DNA of 64,000 bases from Paralithodes platypus (GCA_032716605.1 CM064573.1:1408191-1472190); one strand, 5' to 3'. Shown: positions 9,257 to 19,105, counted from the stretch's first letter. Numbers and translations: made by a program. The notes: generated by a model not told the origin, from the letters alone.

Positions 9257-9312
<56 letters not shown>
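9046..9312. repeat. (GA)n, (CA)n and (GTCT)n microsatellites
   Basis: (GA)n 9048-9080, (CA)n 9116-9172 and (GTCT)n 9258-9312. ORFs across them (Ser-Val-Cys-Leu, Asp-Arg-Gln-Thr repeats) are artefacts. Confidence 0.95.
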
Positions 9313-9348
9313 GCTCCTTTACCTCCATGTTCTCCAACATCATTAACT

Positions 9349-9738
9349 TTAAGGGGGGTCACCGGCTTTTTTTATCTTTCTCTCCTTTTTTTTCTTTCCC
9401 TGGCTTGTATCCATTCGGCCCCATTCAGCCAACTGTTTTAAGACTTTTATCCCCATCCAGGTGTCGACTTCTTCCTGGCGAGCGATAGCGAGCCAGCATT
9501 GTATGGAGAAATCCGGCTTCGCAGGAGACAATTTTTCTATTGAAAATTTTACAAATTTAGCTTGCTGTCAAAACAAAAATATATATATGCTGGCTCGCTA
9601 CCGCTCGCCAGGAAAATATTGACACCTGGATGGGGGTAAACGTCTTAAAACAGTAGGCTGAATGGGGCCGAATGGATAGAAGCCAAAGAGAGAGGGAGAG
9701 AAAGAGAACAAAAGTGAGGTGGGCCCCCTGAACTTTAA
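9349..9738 (+). mobile_element. TTAA family B foldback element, copy B1
   Basis: Family B has two inverted arms of about 130 bp. The left arm reads CTTGTATCCATTCGGCCCCA .. GGCGAGCGATAGCGAGCCAGC; the right arm is its inverse, GCTGGCTCGCTACCGCTCGCC .. GGGGCCGAATGGATA. Between them lie a CCGGCTTCGC-type palindrome and an AT-rich spacer. Here the flanks share AACTTTAA (left 9345-9352, right 9731-9738). Confidence 0.85.
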
Positions 9739-9904
9739 CACCCGTCTATTATAATACACAGTCTAATTATTATGTGCAGTAATTGTCTTGTTTAACTTCT
9801 ATACCTGTCCATTTTACTGTTTAATTAGGTTTATGTGGGCTAATTGTATATGTCTGTTACAGCCTAATTATGTGTGTTTGCTAGTTATCTTGTTTAACTT
9901 TAAG

Positions 9905-9983
9905 GGTTATGGCCTTGGAATTGCTCGGGGCCTTGGGGCTGTTCGGCCAGGCAGCTTGGGGAACAACAACAACAACAACAACT
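9905..9983 (+). pseudogene. LINE J 3' terminus with (AAC)n tail
   Basis: One frame reads the C-terminal end GLFGQAAW, where the last codon replaces the stop seen in the 22.7-kb copy (GLFGQAA*). It is followed by GG(AAC)n. A direct repeat AACTTTAAGGG lies on both sides (from about 9896 and 9981) and looks like an 11-bp target-site duplication. Confidence 0.75.
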
Positions 9984-10319
9984 TTAAGGGGAGGTTTTTA
10001 GTTTTCTCCGTAGACTTCCATCAAGCTTAAAATTACACTCCCGTGACCCCCTTTCAAGACCTATTTGTACATTTTTCGGTAGAAAAATGTCCCGGCCGAA
10101 GGCCGGTTCCCCTTATATTACAGGCTCCCTTTCGCTCGCCAGGAAAAAATCGACACCTAAATGACACGAAAGATCTTAAAATTGACAGAAATGGGATGAA
10201 AGTTCTTAAAATCGCCAAACTAATGGGGCAAACGTCTTAAAATATCAAAAGCAATGGGGCTAAACATGAGGGTTAAGAGGTCAAGAAAAAAAATCCCTCA
10301 AGTGGAAATCTCCCCTTAA
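9984..10319 (+). mobile_element. TTAA family A element, copy A9
   Basis: TTAA at both ends with clean termini: GGGGAGGTTTTTAG on the left and GGAAATCTCCCC on the right. It sits in the minisatellite at the unit motif aactTTAAtacctgtct, which occurs uninterrupted at about 11502-11518. Confidence 0.9.
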
Positions 10320-11666
10320 TACCTGTCTATTTTACTGTAGGCTGTAATTATGTTTATTTGCGGTAATTATATCTATTTTAGTGTCTAATTATCTTTGCGT
10401 ATTTATTATCTTGTTCACCTTCTATACCTGTCTATTTTACTGTCTAATTAGGTTTATGTGCGCTAATTATACCTGTCTCTTTTACTGTCTAATTAGGTTT
10501 ATGTGCGCTAATTATATCTGTATTTTACTGTCTAATTAGGTTTATGTGCGCTAATTATACCTGTCTATTTTACTGTCTAATTAGGTTTATGTGCGCTAAT
10601 TATACCTGTCTATTTTACTGTCTAATTAGGTTTATGTGCGCTAATTATACCTGTCTCTTTTACTGTCTAATTAGGTTTATGTGCGCTAATTATATGTCTT
10701 TTAGTGTCTTATTAGGTTTATGTGCGCTAATTATACCTGTATTTTACTGTCTTATTAGGTTTATGTGTGCTAATTATACCTGTCTATTTTACTGTAATTA
10801 GGTTTATGTGCGCTAATTATACCTGTCTAATTAGGTTTATGTGCGCTAATTATACCTGTATTTTACTGTCTAATTAGGTTTATGTGCGCTAATTATACCT
10901 GTCTATTTTACTGTCTAATTAGGTTTATGTGCGCTAATTATACCTGTCTTATTAGGTTTATGTGCGCTAATTATACCTGTCTATTTTACTGTCTAATTAG
11001 GTTTATGTGTGCTAATTATACCTGTCTATTTTACTGTCTAATTAGGTTTATGTGCGCTAATTATACCTGTCTATTTTACTGTCTAATTATGTTTATGTAC
11101 GCTAATTATACCTGTCTAATTAGGTTTATGTGCGCTAATTATACCTGTCTTATTAGGTTTATGTGCGCTAATTATACCTGGCTATTTTACTGTCTAATTA
11201 GGTTATGTGTGCTAATTATACCTGTCATTAGGTTTATGTGCGCTAATTATACCTGTCTAAGGTTTATGTGCGCTAATTATACCTGGCTATTTTACTGTCT
11301 AATTAGGTTATGTGTGCTAATTATACCTGTATTTACTGTCTAATTACGTTTGTTTGCTAATTATCTTGTTTAACTTTATTACCTGTCTCTTTTACTGTCT
11401 AATTAGGTTTATGTGCGCTAATTATACCTGTCTAATTAGGTTTATGTGCGCTAATTATATCTGTCTATTTTACTGTCTAATTACGTTTGTTTGCTAATTA
11501 TCTTGTTTAACTTTAATACCTATATTTTATTGTCTAATTATCTTTGTGTATCTATTATCTTGTTCACCTGCTATACCTGTCTATTGTACTGTCTCATTAC
11601 GTTGACGTGTGCTAATTACCTTGATTACCTCTTTTACCTGCTTGTTTCGTGTCTAATTAGCCATGG

Positions 11667-11808
11667 TTAAGGGAGCCCACCTCGCTTGTTTTCTCTATCT
11701 CTCCCTCTCTCTTTGACCTGTATCCATTCGGCCCCATTCAGCCTACTGTTTTAAGACGTTTACCCCCATCCACGTGTCAATATTTGCCTGGCGAGTGGTA
11801 GCGAGCCA

Positions 11809-11851
<43 letters not shown>

Positions 11852-12007
11852 TTGACAGCAAGCTAAATTTGTACATTTTTCGATAGAAAAATTTCTACGG
11901 CGAAGCCGGATTTCTCCATACAATGCTGGCTGGCTATCGCTCGCCAGGAAGAAATTGACACCTGGATGGGGATAAACGTCTTTAAACAGTTGGCTGAGTG
12001 GGGCCAG
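11667..12007 (+). mobile_element. TTAA family B element, copy B2, 3'-truncated
   Basis: Left border TTAAGGGAGCCCACCTCGCT. Both GGCGAGYG boxes are present, around an (AT)n spacer (11811-11846). It is lost at 'tggggccag' against the 3' end of a minus-strand LINE. Confidence 0.85.
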
Positions 12008-12642
12008 AAATAGTACAAAGGAATGCAAAGGAAATAAAGCAACAACATGTCTAGCGTCCCCTCGCCCTCCAAAAACACCGATGATTCAAGTGTTCAAACA
12101 GTGGTTTAGAGTGGGTAAGGGAAAATTGGAATGGGAAGAACTGCCCTGGAACTAATGCCCGTGGAAGGATTAGGAAGTTAGTAGGGGACAGATGGGTTAG
12201 TAACATAACACCGTTGTAAGTATTCTTTCGTACCGGTATATCTGGGAAAAGAGAGTACGGTAACGTCTTAGTTATTTTAAACGCAATATCTTTGATGAAT
12301 TAAGTAACACCTCGTTCTTAACATTAATTATCAACTACAAACCCCAATGTACTTGAATAAACTAATGAAAGCATATGGTCCTCCCTTGATTCGAACTCGG
12401 GACACCACACCCAGAACATAAGCATCTAAATCATTACACCACCAACAGGGAAAATAAAAACATAAATATTTGCAAATGCAGTCAGTTGCAGATTTATGCA
12501 AGGTATTTGTCTAGGCGAAGCTTGAAAGCATCAACGGTGCTGCCGTATATAACGAAGCCCATTTCACAAGTTGACAACTCGATTGAAGACGACATTCTTA
12601 GACTCGTGTGAGTTAAAAGATTTACCAATTGTTTTGCAATTA
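12008..12642 (-). pseudogene. CR1-like LINE 3' fragment (RLTAFVNE family), degenerate
   Basis: Minus strand: the 3' end starts at about 12008 with the CTTTGTACT tail and the conserved 3'UTR (12030-12200). Decayed RT C-terminus follows at 12490-12640 (peptide remnant STVDAFKLRLDKYLA). A SINE S1 copy splits it. The next element (A10) begins exactly at its 5' limit. Confidence 0.8.
12296..12452 (-). mobile_element. tRNA-derived SINE, family S1, inside LINE
   Basis: Minus strand: GGTGTAATGATTTAGATGCT, B box GAGTTCGAATC and the TTAAGAACGAGGTGTTACTT tail. TTAA in the tail is uninterrupted. Confidence 0.8.
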
Positions 12643-13002
12643 TTAAGGGGAGACAGGCCGTTTTTCTGGTCCCCTTCTTCCTCGTGTTTAGCCCCATTTG
12701 TTTTCAGATTTTATGACGTTCGGTCCATTAGTTTGGCGATTTTAATACCTTTCACCCCATTTCATTGTCAATTTTAAGGCCTTTCGTGCCATTTAGGTGT
12801 CGATTTTTTCCTGGCGAGTGATAGAGAGCCTGACATTTTAAGAGGACGCGCCTTCGGCCGGGACATATTCTACCGAAAAATGTACAAATTTATCTTGAAG
12901 GGGGGTCTAGGGGGTGTTTCTAAGCTTGATGTAGGTCTAGCAAGGAAACTAAGAAATATAGGAATACATGAATTAATAGATAAAAGGCCAGTCTCCCCTT
13001 AA
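12643..13002 (-). mobile_element. TTAA family A element, copy A10
   Basis: TTAA at both borders. It carries the A subfamily with GGGGAGACAGGCCG left end and AGTCTCCCC right end. It separates two minus-strand LINE copies. Confidence 0.9.
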
Positions 13003-13220
13003 AGGAGGAGTACAAAGGAAATCAAGCAACAACAGTTCTAGTGACTCTTCTAGGCTGCTTGTCCTCCAAAACACTGATGATCAAGTGTCCACACAGTGGT
13101 TTAGAGTGGGTAAGGGAACATTGGAAAGGGAACTACTGCCCTGGAACTAATGTCCGTGGCAGGACTAGGAAGTTAGTAGGGGACATATGGGTTAGTAACT
13201 GAGGAGAGGATAAAATAAAG
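13003..13220 (-). mobile_element. 3'UTR and tail of the 13.2-kb LINE
   Basis: Runs from the stop of the RT frame to a tail resembling CTTTGTACTCC at 13008-13018. It is nearly the same as the 3'UTRs at 1782-1994, 37905-38068 and 57150-57381. Confidence 0.85.
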
Positions 13221-14153
13221 TTATTCATTTACAAACGCAGTCAGTCGCGGGTTTGATGCGAGATATTTGTCTAGGCGGAGTTTAAATGAATCAACGGTGC
13301 TGCAGTCTATAACGTCTCGGGGAAGCCCATTCCACAAGTTGACAACTCGATTGAAGAAGAAATTCTTAGATTCGTGTGAGTTAAAAGATTTACCAATAAT
13401 TTTGCAACCGTTTCCCCGCGTGTAATTAGATTGGTCGATAGTGAAGTTCATACAGTTCATATTGTCGATGCCTTTGATGATTTTGAACACTTGAATTAAG
13501 TCACCTCTTAATCTGCGCTGGGTTAAAGGAAATAGATTTAATTCTCTAAGACGCTCTTCGTATGGTTTGTTCTTTAGGCTAGGTATCATTTTGGTAACTC
13601 TACGTTGAACTCGTTCTAGCTTGTTTATGTCTTTTTGGTAATTAGGGCACCAGGATTGAACGCAGTATTCCAGAAGAGGGCGGACTAAGGAATTGTAAAG
13701 GGTTAGGATAACGTCTTTGGATTTATGCTCAAATGACCTGCCTATAAAGCCAATTATTTTGTTTGCCTTCTTAACAACTTCTGAACATTGTTGACTCAGT
13801 TTTAGGTTACTCGATATTGTTACTCCCAGATCGGTTTCTCTGTTTACATTCTTAAGCTGAGTGCCATTCATCGAATAGTTTGCTTTCTCATTTAGGTATC
13901 CGATATGTAGTACTTTACATTTATCCGCATTGAAACTCATTTGCCAAATTTGGGCCCAATGTGACAATTTATCTAGATTGTGTTGCATATCGTCAACTTG
14001 ATCTTTTGAGAGTACGCTATTTGCAATTTTTGTATCGTCAGCAAATTTTGAGATTGTACAGGTGAGACCCTCATCTATGTCGTTGATGTAAATTAGAAAG
14101 AGAATTGGTCCTAGTACCGATCCCTGGGGTACCCCAGGAAAATGAGAAACCAC
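13221..14153 (-). CDS. CR1-like LINE reverse transcriptase, 5'-truncated
   Basis: An open frame of about 310 codons encodes the C-terminal half of a non-LTR reverse transcriptase, which copies element RNA by target-primed reverse transcription. Visible motifs are GVPQGSVLGPILFLIYINDI at residues 7-26, then SKFADDTKI with catalytic FADD at 37-40. Thumb and tail motifs follow: KVLHIGY, VVKKANKIIGFIGRSF, LYNSLVRPLLEYCVQSW and LERVQRRVTKMIPSLKNKPY, ending RLTAFVNE. The upstream YLDFSKAFD motif, the endonuclease and ORF1 are missing, so it cannot act alone. The apparent Met start lies in the junction with the next LINE. The frame is intact, which suggests a fairly young copy. CR1 assignment rests on motif style and tail type. 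Confidence 0.9.
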   Translation of the reverse strand: MVSHFPGVPQGSVLGPILFLIYINDIDEGLTCTISKFADDTKIANSVLSKDQVDDMQHNLDKLSHWAQIWQMSFNADKCKVLHIGYLNEKANYSMNGTQLKNVNRETDLGVTISSNLKLSQQCSEVVKKANKIIGFIGRSFEHKSKDVILTLYNSLVRPLLEYCVQSWCPNYQKDINKLERVQRRVTKMIPSLKNKPYEERLRELNLFPLTQRRLRGDLIQVFKIIKGIDNMNCMNFTIDQSNYTRGNGCKIIGKSFNSHESKNFFFNRVVNLWNGLPRDVIDCSTVDSFKLRLDKYLASNPRLTAFVNE

Positions 14154-15359
14154 TTAGAAACATTTAACTTAATCAATTCTTCTCAGCATGGATTCACTCA
14201 GGGACGGTCTTGCCTTACTAATTTGCTTAGTTTTTTCTCAGAGGTATATGAAGCAGTAGATAATGACAAGTCATATGATATTATATATTTAGATTTCAGT
14301 AAAGCTTTCGACAGAGTCCCTCATGAGAGATTGATGAGAAAGGTGGAGGCACATGGAATAGGTGGGGCGTTGTTGGGATGGATTAGGTCATGGCTAATTG
14401 GTAGGAAGCAGAGAGTCAGCATAAATGGTACCAAGTCAGAATGGGGAGCAGTCAAAAGTGGTGTCCCCCAGGGATCGGTATTAGGTCCCCTGTTGTTTCT
14501 TATATACATAAATGACCTAGATTTAGGTATAACTAGTAGGATAAGTAAATTCGCAGACGATACTAAAATAGGGAGATCAATTGATTCAGATAGCGATATA
14601 GAGTGCCTCCAAAGGGATCTAGATACCTTACATGAATGGTCAGTAAATTGGCAGATGAAGTTTAACATTGACAAATGCAAGGTATTAAAGATAGGGAAGA
14701 TGCAAACAAATGTTAAATATAAACTAGCTAATTTAGAATTAGAAAATTCAGACTGCGAGAAAGATCTAGGTGTGTTTGTTAGCAATGATTTGAAGCCTAG
14801 AAAACAGTGTATAAGCGTTCGTAATAAGGCAAACAGGATTCTCGGGTTCAGCTCTAGGAGTGTGAGTAACAGAACTGCTGATGTTATCTTAAAACTTTAC
14901 TTGTCATTAGTGAGACCCCATATGGATTATGCTGTCCAATTTTGGTGTCCTTATTACAGAATGGACATAGATTCATTGGAGAGAGTACAGCGTAGAATGA
15001 CAAAAATGATCCATAATATTAGAAATCTTTCGTATGAAGAAAGGTTGAAGAAATTAGGTTTACATTCGTTAGAGAGACGCAGAGTTAGAGGGGATGTGAT
15101 AGAGGTGTTCAAGTGGGTTAGTGGGATTAACAAAGGGGACATGACAAATGTACTAAAGATCAGTGATAGCGAAAGAACTCGTACCAATGGTTTCAAATTA
15201 GATAAATTTCGTTTCAGAAAAGATATAGGCAAGTATTGGTTTGGTAACAGAGTTGTAGATGGGTGGAATGGACTACCAAGTGCTATAGTGGGATCTAAAA
15301 CTGTAGGGAGCTTTAAGATAAAATTGGATAAGCATATGGAGGAGAAGGGTTGGGTGTGA
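14142..15359 (+). CDS. CR1-like LINE reverse transcriptase, 5'-truncated, second family
   Basis: An open frame of 405 codons holds a nearly complete RT domain of a different CR1-type family. Motifs are SQHGFTQGRSCLTNLL (14-29), YLDFSKAFDRVPHERLM with the first catalytic Asp at 51, SGVPQGSVLGPLLFLIYIND (106-125), FADDTKIG with the catalytic pair at 139-140, and WQMKFNIDKCKVLKIG. The tail has SLVRPHMDYAVQFWCPYY, LERVQRRMTKMIHNIRNLSY and VVDGWNGLPSAIVG. Endonuclease, ORF1 and the first RT blocks are absent, so it is 5'-truncated. It abuts the minus-strand LINE head to head at about 14138, and the start Met is a junction effect. No stop or frameshift is seen, hence a young insertion. Confidence 0.92.
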   Translation: MRNHLETFNLINSSQHGFTQGRSCLTNLLSFFSEVYEAVDNDKSYDIIYLDFSKAFDRVPHERLMRKVEAHGIGGALLGWIRSWLIGRKQRVSINGTKSEWGAVKSGVPQGSVLGPLLFLIYINDLDLGITSRISKFADDTKIGRSIDSDSDIECLQRDLDTLHEWSVNWQMKFNIDKCKVLKIGKMQTNVKYKLANLELENSDCEKDLGVFVSNDLKPRKQCISVRNKANRILGFSSRSVSNRTADVILKLYLSLVRPHMDYAVQFWCPYYRMDIDSLERVQRRMTKMIHNIRNLSYEERLKKLGLHSLERRRVRGDVIEVFKWVSGINKGDMTNVLKISDSERTRTNGFKLDKFRFRKDIGKYWFGNRVVDGWNGLPSAIVGSKTVGSFKIKLDKHMEEKGWV

Positions 15360-15580
15360 AGGGGGATCAGCCGGGTTGGGCCAATCAGCGCTCTGCAGAC
15401 CCCCATAATCCTGCGTTAATCTCTAACCGTTTTGGTAAGATGATCCTCAGGGTATTAGAGTGTGAAGCCTATAATTGGGCTTTGTAATTGAATTGGGGTT
15501 GTGTGGGACAGGGATCTGCCTTGCTTAGGCCAATCGGCTTTCTGCAGACTCCCATTTTCTTATGTTCTTATGTTCTTATG
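15360..15580 (+). mobile_element. 3'UTR of the 14.1-kb LINE with 8-bp tail
   Basis: Contains two related 'ggccaatc.g..ctctgcagac' blocks (about 15379-15402 and 15529-15551). It ends in three perfect TTCTTATG repeats at 15557-15580. Octamer tails of this kind are a hallmark of the CR1 clade. Confidence 0.9.
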
Positions 15581-15589
15581 TACCCAGCT

Positions 15590-15740
15590 ACTTACATTGG
15601 TCCATTTAGATGCCTTACCGTTTATGACTACCTTTTGCTTTCTGTCGCTGAGCCAATTTTCTATCCATTTCAACACACCGTCTTGTATTCCATGCGCTTT
15701 TAGTTTTAGCAGTAAACGTTTGTGGGGAACTTTGAGGAGG
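15590..15740 (-). pseudogene. LINE RT internal fragment
   Basis: Minus strand encodes KVPHKRLLLKLKAHGIQDGV and LKWIENWLSDRKQKVVING, the RT block between the first catalytic Asp motif and GVPQG, from a third CR1-type family. It is truncated at both ends: by the octamer tail of the previous LINE on one side and by an (AGG)n run on the other. Confidence 0.85.
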
Positions 15741-15990
15741 AGGAGGAGGAGGAGGAGAGTTGAGTGGCACGGGTGACTGGGTGGCCAGTCAGGTGGATAA
15801 CTGATAGACTGGTTGATGGAGGGACGGGTAAATTGACTGGTTAAATGATTGGTTTTACAGACGGCTGGGAACACGTACTGATTGGCTTAAGCCTTTTATT
15901 ATTATTATTATTATTATTAGTAGTAGTAGTAGTAGTAGTAGTAGTAATAGTAGTAGTAGTAGTAGTAGTATAATTATTATTATTTTTATT

Positions 15991-16031
<41 letters not shown>

Positions 16032-16148
16032 GGACAGGATAATTGCCTGTGTGGCGTGTTGAAATCTAAACTGTCAGACCAATTACGCCTGTCATAAATT
16101 AACTGGAGGTAACTTATATAATGATGACTGGATAATGAAAGGGTTGTA
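15741..16148. repeat. (AGG)n and ATT/TAG trinucleotide repeats
   Basis: (GGA)n at 15736-15758, then unique sequence, then about 130 bp of TTA / TAG / ATT triplets (15895-16030). Nothing else recognised. Confidence 0.85.
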
Positions 16149-16193
16149 TTAAGGGGGGATGGGCGTATTTATTTGCTCATTTGTTTATATTAA

Positions 16194-16255
<62 letters not shown>

Positions 16256-16535
16256 TTTCCTCCATAGCCCTCCGTCAAGCTTACCCCCACTTCCCCCCCC
16301 CCCCAAAAAAAAATCCTCCTGCAAGATAAATTTGTCAATAGGAAAATGTTAAAATGTTTCCTATCGCTCGCCATGAAAAAATCGACACCTAAATGACACG
16401 AAAAGTCTTTATAAATTGACAAAAAAAATGGGTCGAAAAGTGTTAAAACCGCCAAACTAATGGAACGAACGTCCTAAAATCTCTAAGCTAATGGGGCTAA
16501 ACATGAGGGAGAAAAAGCAGCTACCTCCCCTTTAG
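16149..16535 (+). mobile_element. TTAA family A element, copy A11
   Basis: Left TTAA intact, right border TTAG. The proximal AT-rich segment has expanded into (AT)n at 16197-16246. The hairpin and palindrome core is damaged around 16335-16365. Confidence 0.8.
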
Positions 16536-16595
16536 TCCCCTCCATGTCTTCTAGTATTCGATTACCTAGTTAGATAATAATACAATCATACAATG

Positions 16596-17187
16596 TTCAG
16601 TCGGCCTAATAAGTGATGTCTCGGCACCAAGTATATTTTGATCAATAATTGGTATCATCAATGTCTAAACTTGATTTATTGATTTCAAGTGAGATATACA
16701 AACATGTTCCTACACTTACTCACCCTATTCAACATCTGACAGACATTAATATAGCACAGAGCGAGCCAAACTTAATGACAGCTGAGACATAACTTATTAA
16801 GGAGGGTGACCTGTTTTTGTTCTGTCCTTTTCTATCTTTCTCTGGCTTGTATCCATTTGGCCCCATGCAGCCTACTGTTTTAAGACGTTTATCCACATCC
16901 AGGTGTCAATTTCTTACTGGTGAGCGGTAGCGAGCCAGCATATTTGTTATTTGTGTTTGACAGCAGGCTAAATATGTACATTTTTCGATAGAAACATTTC
17001 TCCGGCGAAGCCGGATTTCTTCATATAATGCTGGCTCGCTATCGCTCGCCAGGAAGAAATCGACACCTAGATGGGGATAAACGTCTTAAAATAGTTGGCT
17101 GAATGGGGCCGAATGGATACAAGCCAGAGAAAGAGAGAAAAGGACAGAAATAACAAAGAGCAGGTCACCCCCCTTAATGCGACCGTA
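16596..17187 (+). mobile_element. MITE F copy 1, split by B3
   Basis: Left end CAGTCGGCCTAATAAGTGAT; right end, after removing B3, GACATAACTTATTAATGCG followed by ACCGT. The termini are inverted repeats, as in copy 2 at 26299-26511. About 210 bp without B3. The superfamily is not certain. Confidence 0.7.
16797..17177 (+). mobile_element. TTAA family B element, copy B3
   Basis: Inserted at the TTAA inside the right inverted repeat of MITE F. Ends TTAAGGAGGGTGACCTG and CAGGTCACCCCCCTTAA are 15-bp inverted repeats. Confidence 0.9.
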
Positions 17188-17210
17188 AAGTACTATACTG
17201 CACATTAGAG

Positions 17211-17498
17211 AATACGTCAAGATATGAGCTTTATTACGTTGGACATCAGTAACTTATAAAACTGATATGAACGTCATCAGTTAATACGTCAAGATATGAG
17301 CTTTATTACGTTGGACATCAGTAACTTATAAAACTGATATGAACGTCATCAGTTAATACGTCAAGATATGAGCTTTATTACGTTGCACATCAGTAACTTA
17401 TAAAACTGATATGAACGTCATCAGTTAATACGTCAAGATATGAGCTTTATTACGTTGGACATCAGTAACTTATAAAACTGATATGAACGTCATCAGTT
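17211..17498. repeat. 72-bp tandem repeat, 4 copies
   Basis: Units start at 17211, 17283, 17355 and 17427. They are nearly identical (one G/C change in TTACGTTGGACATCAG). Each contains an inverted repeat ATCAGT..ACTGAT, and successive units are joined at CAGTTAATACGTC. The high identity implies recent amplification. Confidence 0.95.
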
Positions 17499-17706
17499 AA
17501 TCACGGCATAAGAAACTACACTCGTAATTCAATCCTGGGCCTTATATTTTGTCCATGTATCACGGAGGGGAACGGAACTTATGTGGGCGACTGTACCAGA
17601 AGAGTAATAGGGGGAGGGAGGAGAGATGTTGATGGCTCTCAGCAGGGGGGATAATTACGCTGATATTGGTAAGACGAATATGTATGAGTGGAGAGAGAGA
17701 GAGAGA
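17499..17706. other. no recognised feature
   Basis: Unique-looking, ending in a short (GA)n at 17690-17706. Confidence 0.4.
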
Positions 17707-18322
17707 GTTTTGCAAGGAGTTACAAGGAATAGTTAGTATCTCGGAGACTTTGCGGTCCATTCGGAGGAGATACTCGAAGTGGAAGGAGAGAGACTGTTTA
17801 GTGCACTACACTTTTTACAGAGTATGCACGATATTATCTCCTCTCTTCTTGAACTGCTCTACTGAAGAACTGTTTACAACTTCGGAGGGAAATTTGTTCC
17901 AGGTAGAACAAATCTTATTTGTGAAAAAGTTTCCACAGATACTAGTGCTGAACCTTTTCAATTCTAATTTCCAACCATGGATGCGTGTTGTATTCATATT
18001 GAGGCTAAACATGTTGCTATAATCCACATTGTCAAACCCATTAAGTATTTTAAATACTGCAATGAGCTGACCTCGTAGTCTGCGTGTCTCTAACGGAAAG
18101 AGATCAAGAGCTCTCAACCGGTCCTCATAGCTCATTCTTCTAAGCGATGGAATAAGCTTTGTAGCCCTAGCTTGTACTCTTTCCAGTCGCTCTATATCTT
18201 TCCTGAGTGCTGAGGACCAGAATTGAACATCATACTCCAAGAGAGGCCGTATCAGAGCGTTGTAAAGTGTGAGGACTATTTCCTTATTTCTATACTTAAA
18301 TTGCCTCTTTACAAGTCAGCCA
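17707..18322 (-). pseudogene. CR1-like LINE RT C-terminus, fourth family
   Basis: Minus-strand frame from about 18320 to 17815 encodes the RT tail: TLYNALIRPLLEYDVQFW, then LERVQARATKLIPSLRRMSY, LRALDLFPLETRRLRGQLIA, FFTNKICSTWNKFPSEVV and a C-terminus near GDNIVHTL. The catalytic RT core is absent. A 3'UTR follows to about 17707, and a related UTR piece is at 19046-19105. Both ends meet (GA)n tracts. Confidence 0.88.
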
Positions 18323-18395
18323 CTTCGAGAGAGAGAGAGAGAGAGTGTGCGAGAGAGAGAGAGTGAGTGAGAGGAGAGAGAACGCTGGATGTTAT

Positions 18396-18549
18396 CGCTG
18401 TCAGTTTCTTTGCTCTTCCATTAATGTGACGTATTGTTTGCCACAGTAGCTATCTGGCGGACCCATCCCTTACCTTGTCTACCTGCTGAGAACCATAAAC
18501 AACCCAGGAAAAACCCTTTCACCTTATACTTGAAATTCTTATCTTTTTC

Positions 18550-18621
<72 letters not shown>

Positions 18622-18775
18622 CGCTGTCAGTTTCTTTGCTCTTCAATTAATGTGACTTATTGTTTGCCTAAGTAGCTCTCTGGCGGACCCATCCCTTACC
18701 TGTCTACCTGCTGAGTGTCTACCTGCTGGCAACCATAAACAACGTAGATATTACCCCTTCACTTTATACCTGTTA
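18396..18775. repeat. ~225-bp local duplication with (CT)n
   Basis: Two direct copies of a host segment (TATCGCTGTCAGTTTCTTTG .. CTGGCGGACCCATCCCTTAC) at about 18396-18530 and 18619-18740. A (CT)n tract (18551-18618) separates them. Confidence 0.8.
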
Positions 18776-18796
18776 CATTCTCCCTTTTATAATGTA

Positions 18797-18930
18797 TTTT
18801 CTTCTTCTTCTTCTTCTTCTTCTTCTTCTTCATTTGCTTCTTCTCTCTACGTTAGTTTATCTTCTAGTTATCTTACCTTTTCTCTCTCGATCGGTCTAAC
18901 TCATTCCCTCTTCCATCTCTCTTTCGCTTC

Positions 18931-19012
<82 letters not shown>
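18797..19012. repeat. (CTT)n and (CT)n microsatellites
   Basis: (CTT)n at 18797-18832 and (CT)n at 18931-19012. Confidence 0.9.
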
Positions 19013-19013
<1 letters not shown>

Positions 19014-19045
19014 AAATAATATGAATCTAAATCTGAATCTCTAGG

Positions 19046-19105
19046 AACACAGGGAATGGTTAGTATTACAAAGATCCTGCGGTTCATTCCGGGGAGATAG
19101 TCTAA
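19046..19105 (-). mobile_element. LINE 3'UTR fragment
   Basis: Matches the 3'UTR at 17724-17785 ('ggaatrgttagtat', 'gcggtccattc', 'ggagatactcgaagtg') with modest divergence. Confidence 0.6.

Larger units (their letters stand above)
9739..11665. repeat. 45-bp minisatellite, interrupted
   Basis: The unit contains TAATTAGGTTTATGTGCGCT and AATTATACCTGTCTATTTTAC. About 25 recognisable full or partial units occur, best preserved at 10440-11340. The array is interrupted by a LINE 3' end (9905-9983) and copy A9 (9984-10319). The 'MCANYTCLFYCLIRF' translation is repeat-derived, not a gene. Confidence 0.9.

Noticed and set aside
13221..15359. One LINE inverted by twin priming
   Set aside because: The two RT frames differ in sequence throughout overlapping motifs, have different C-termini, 3'UTRs and tails, so they are two families.
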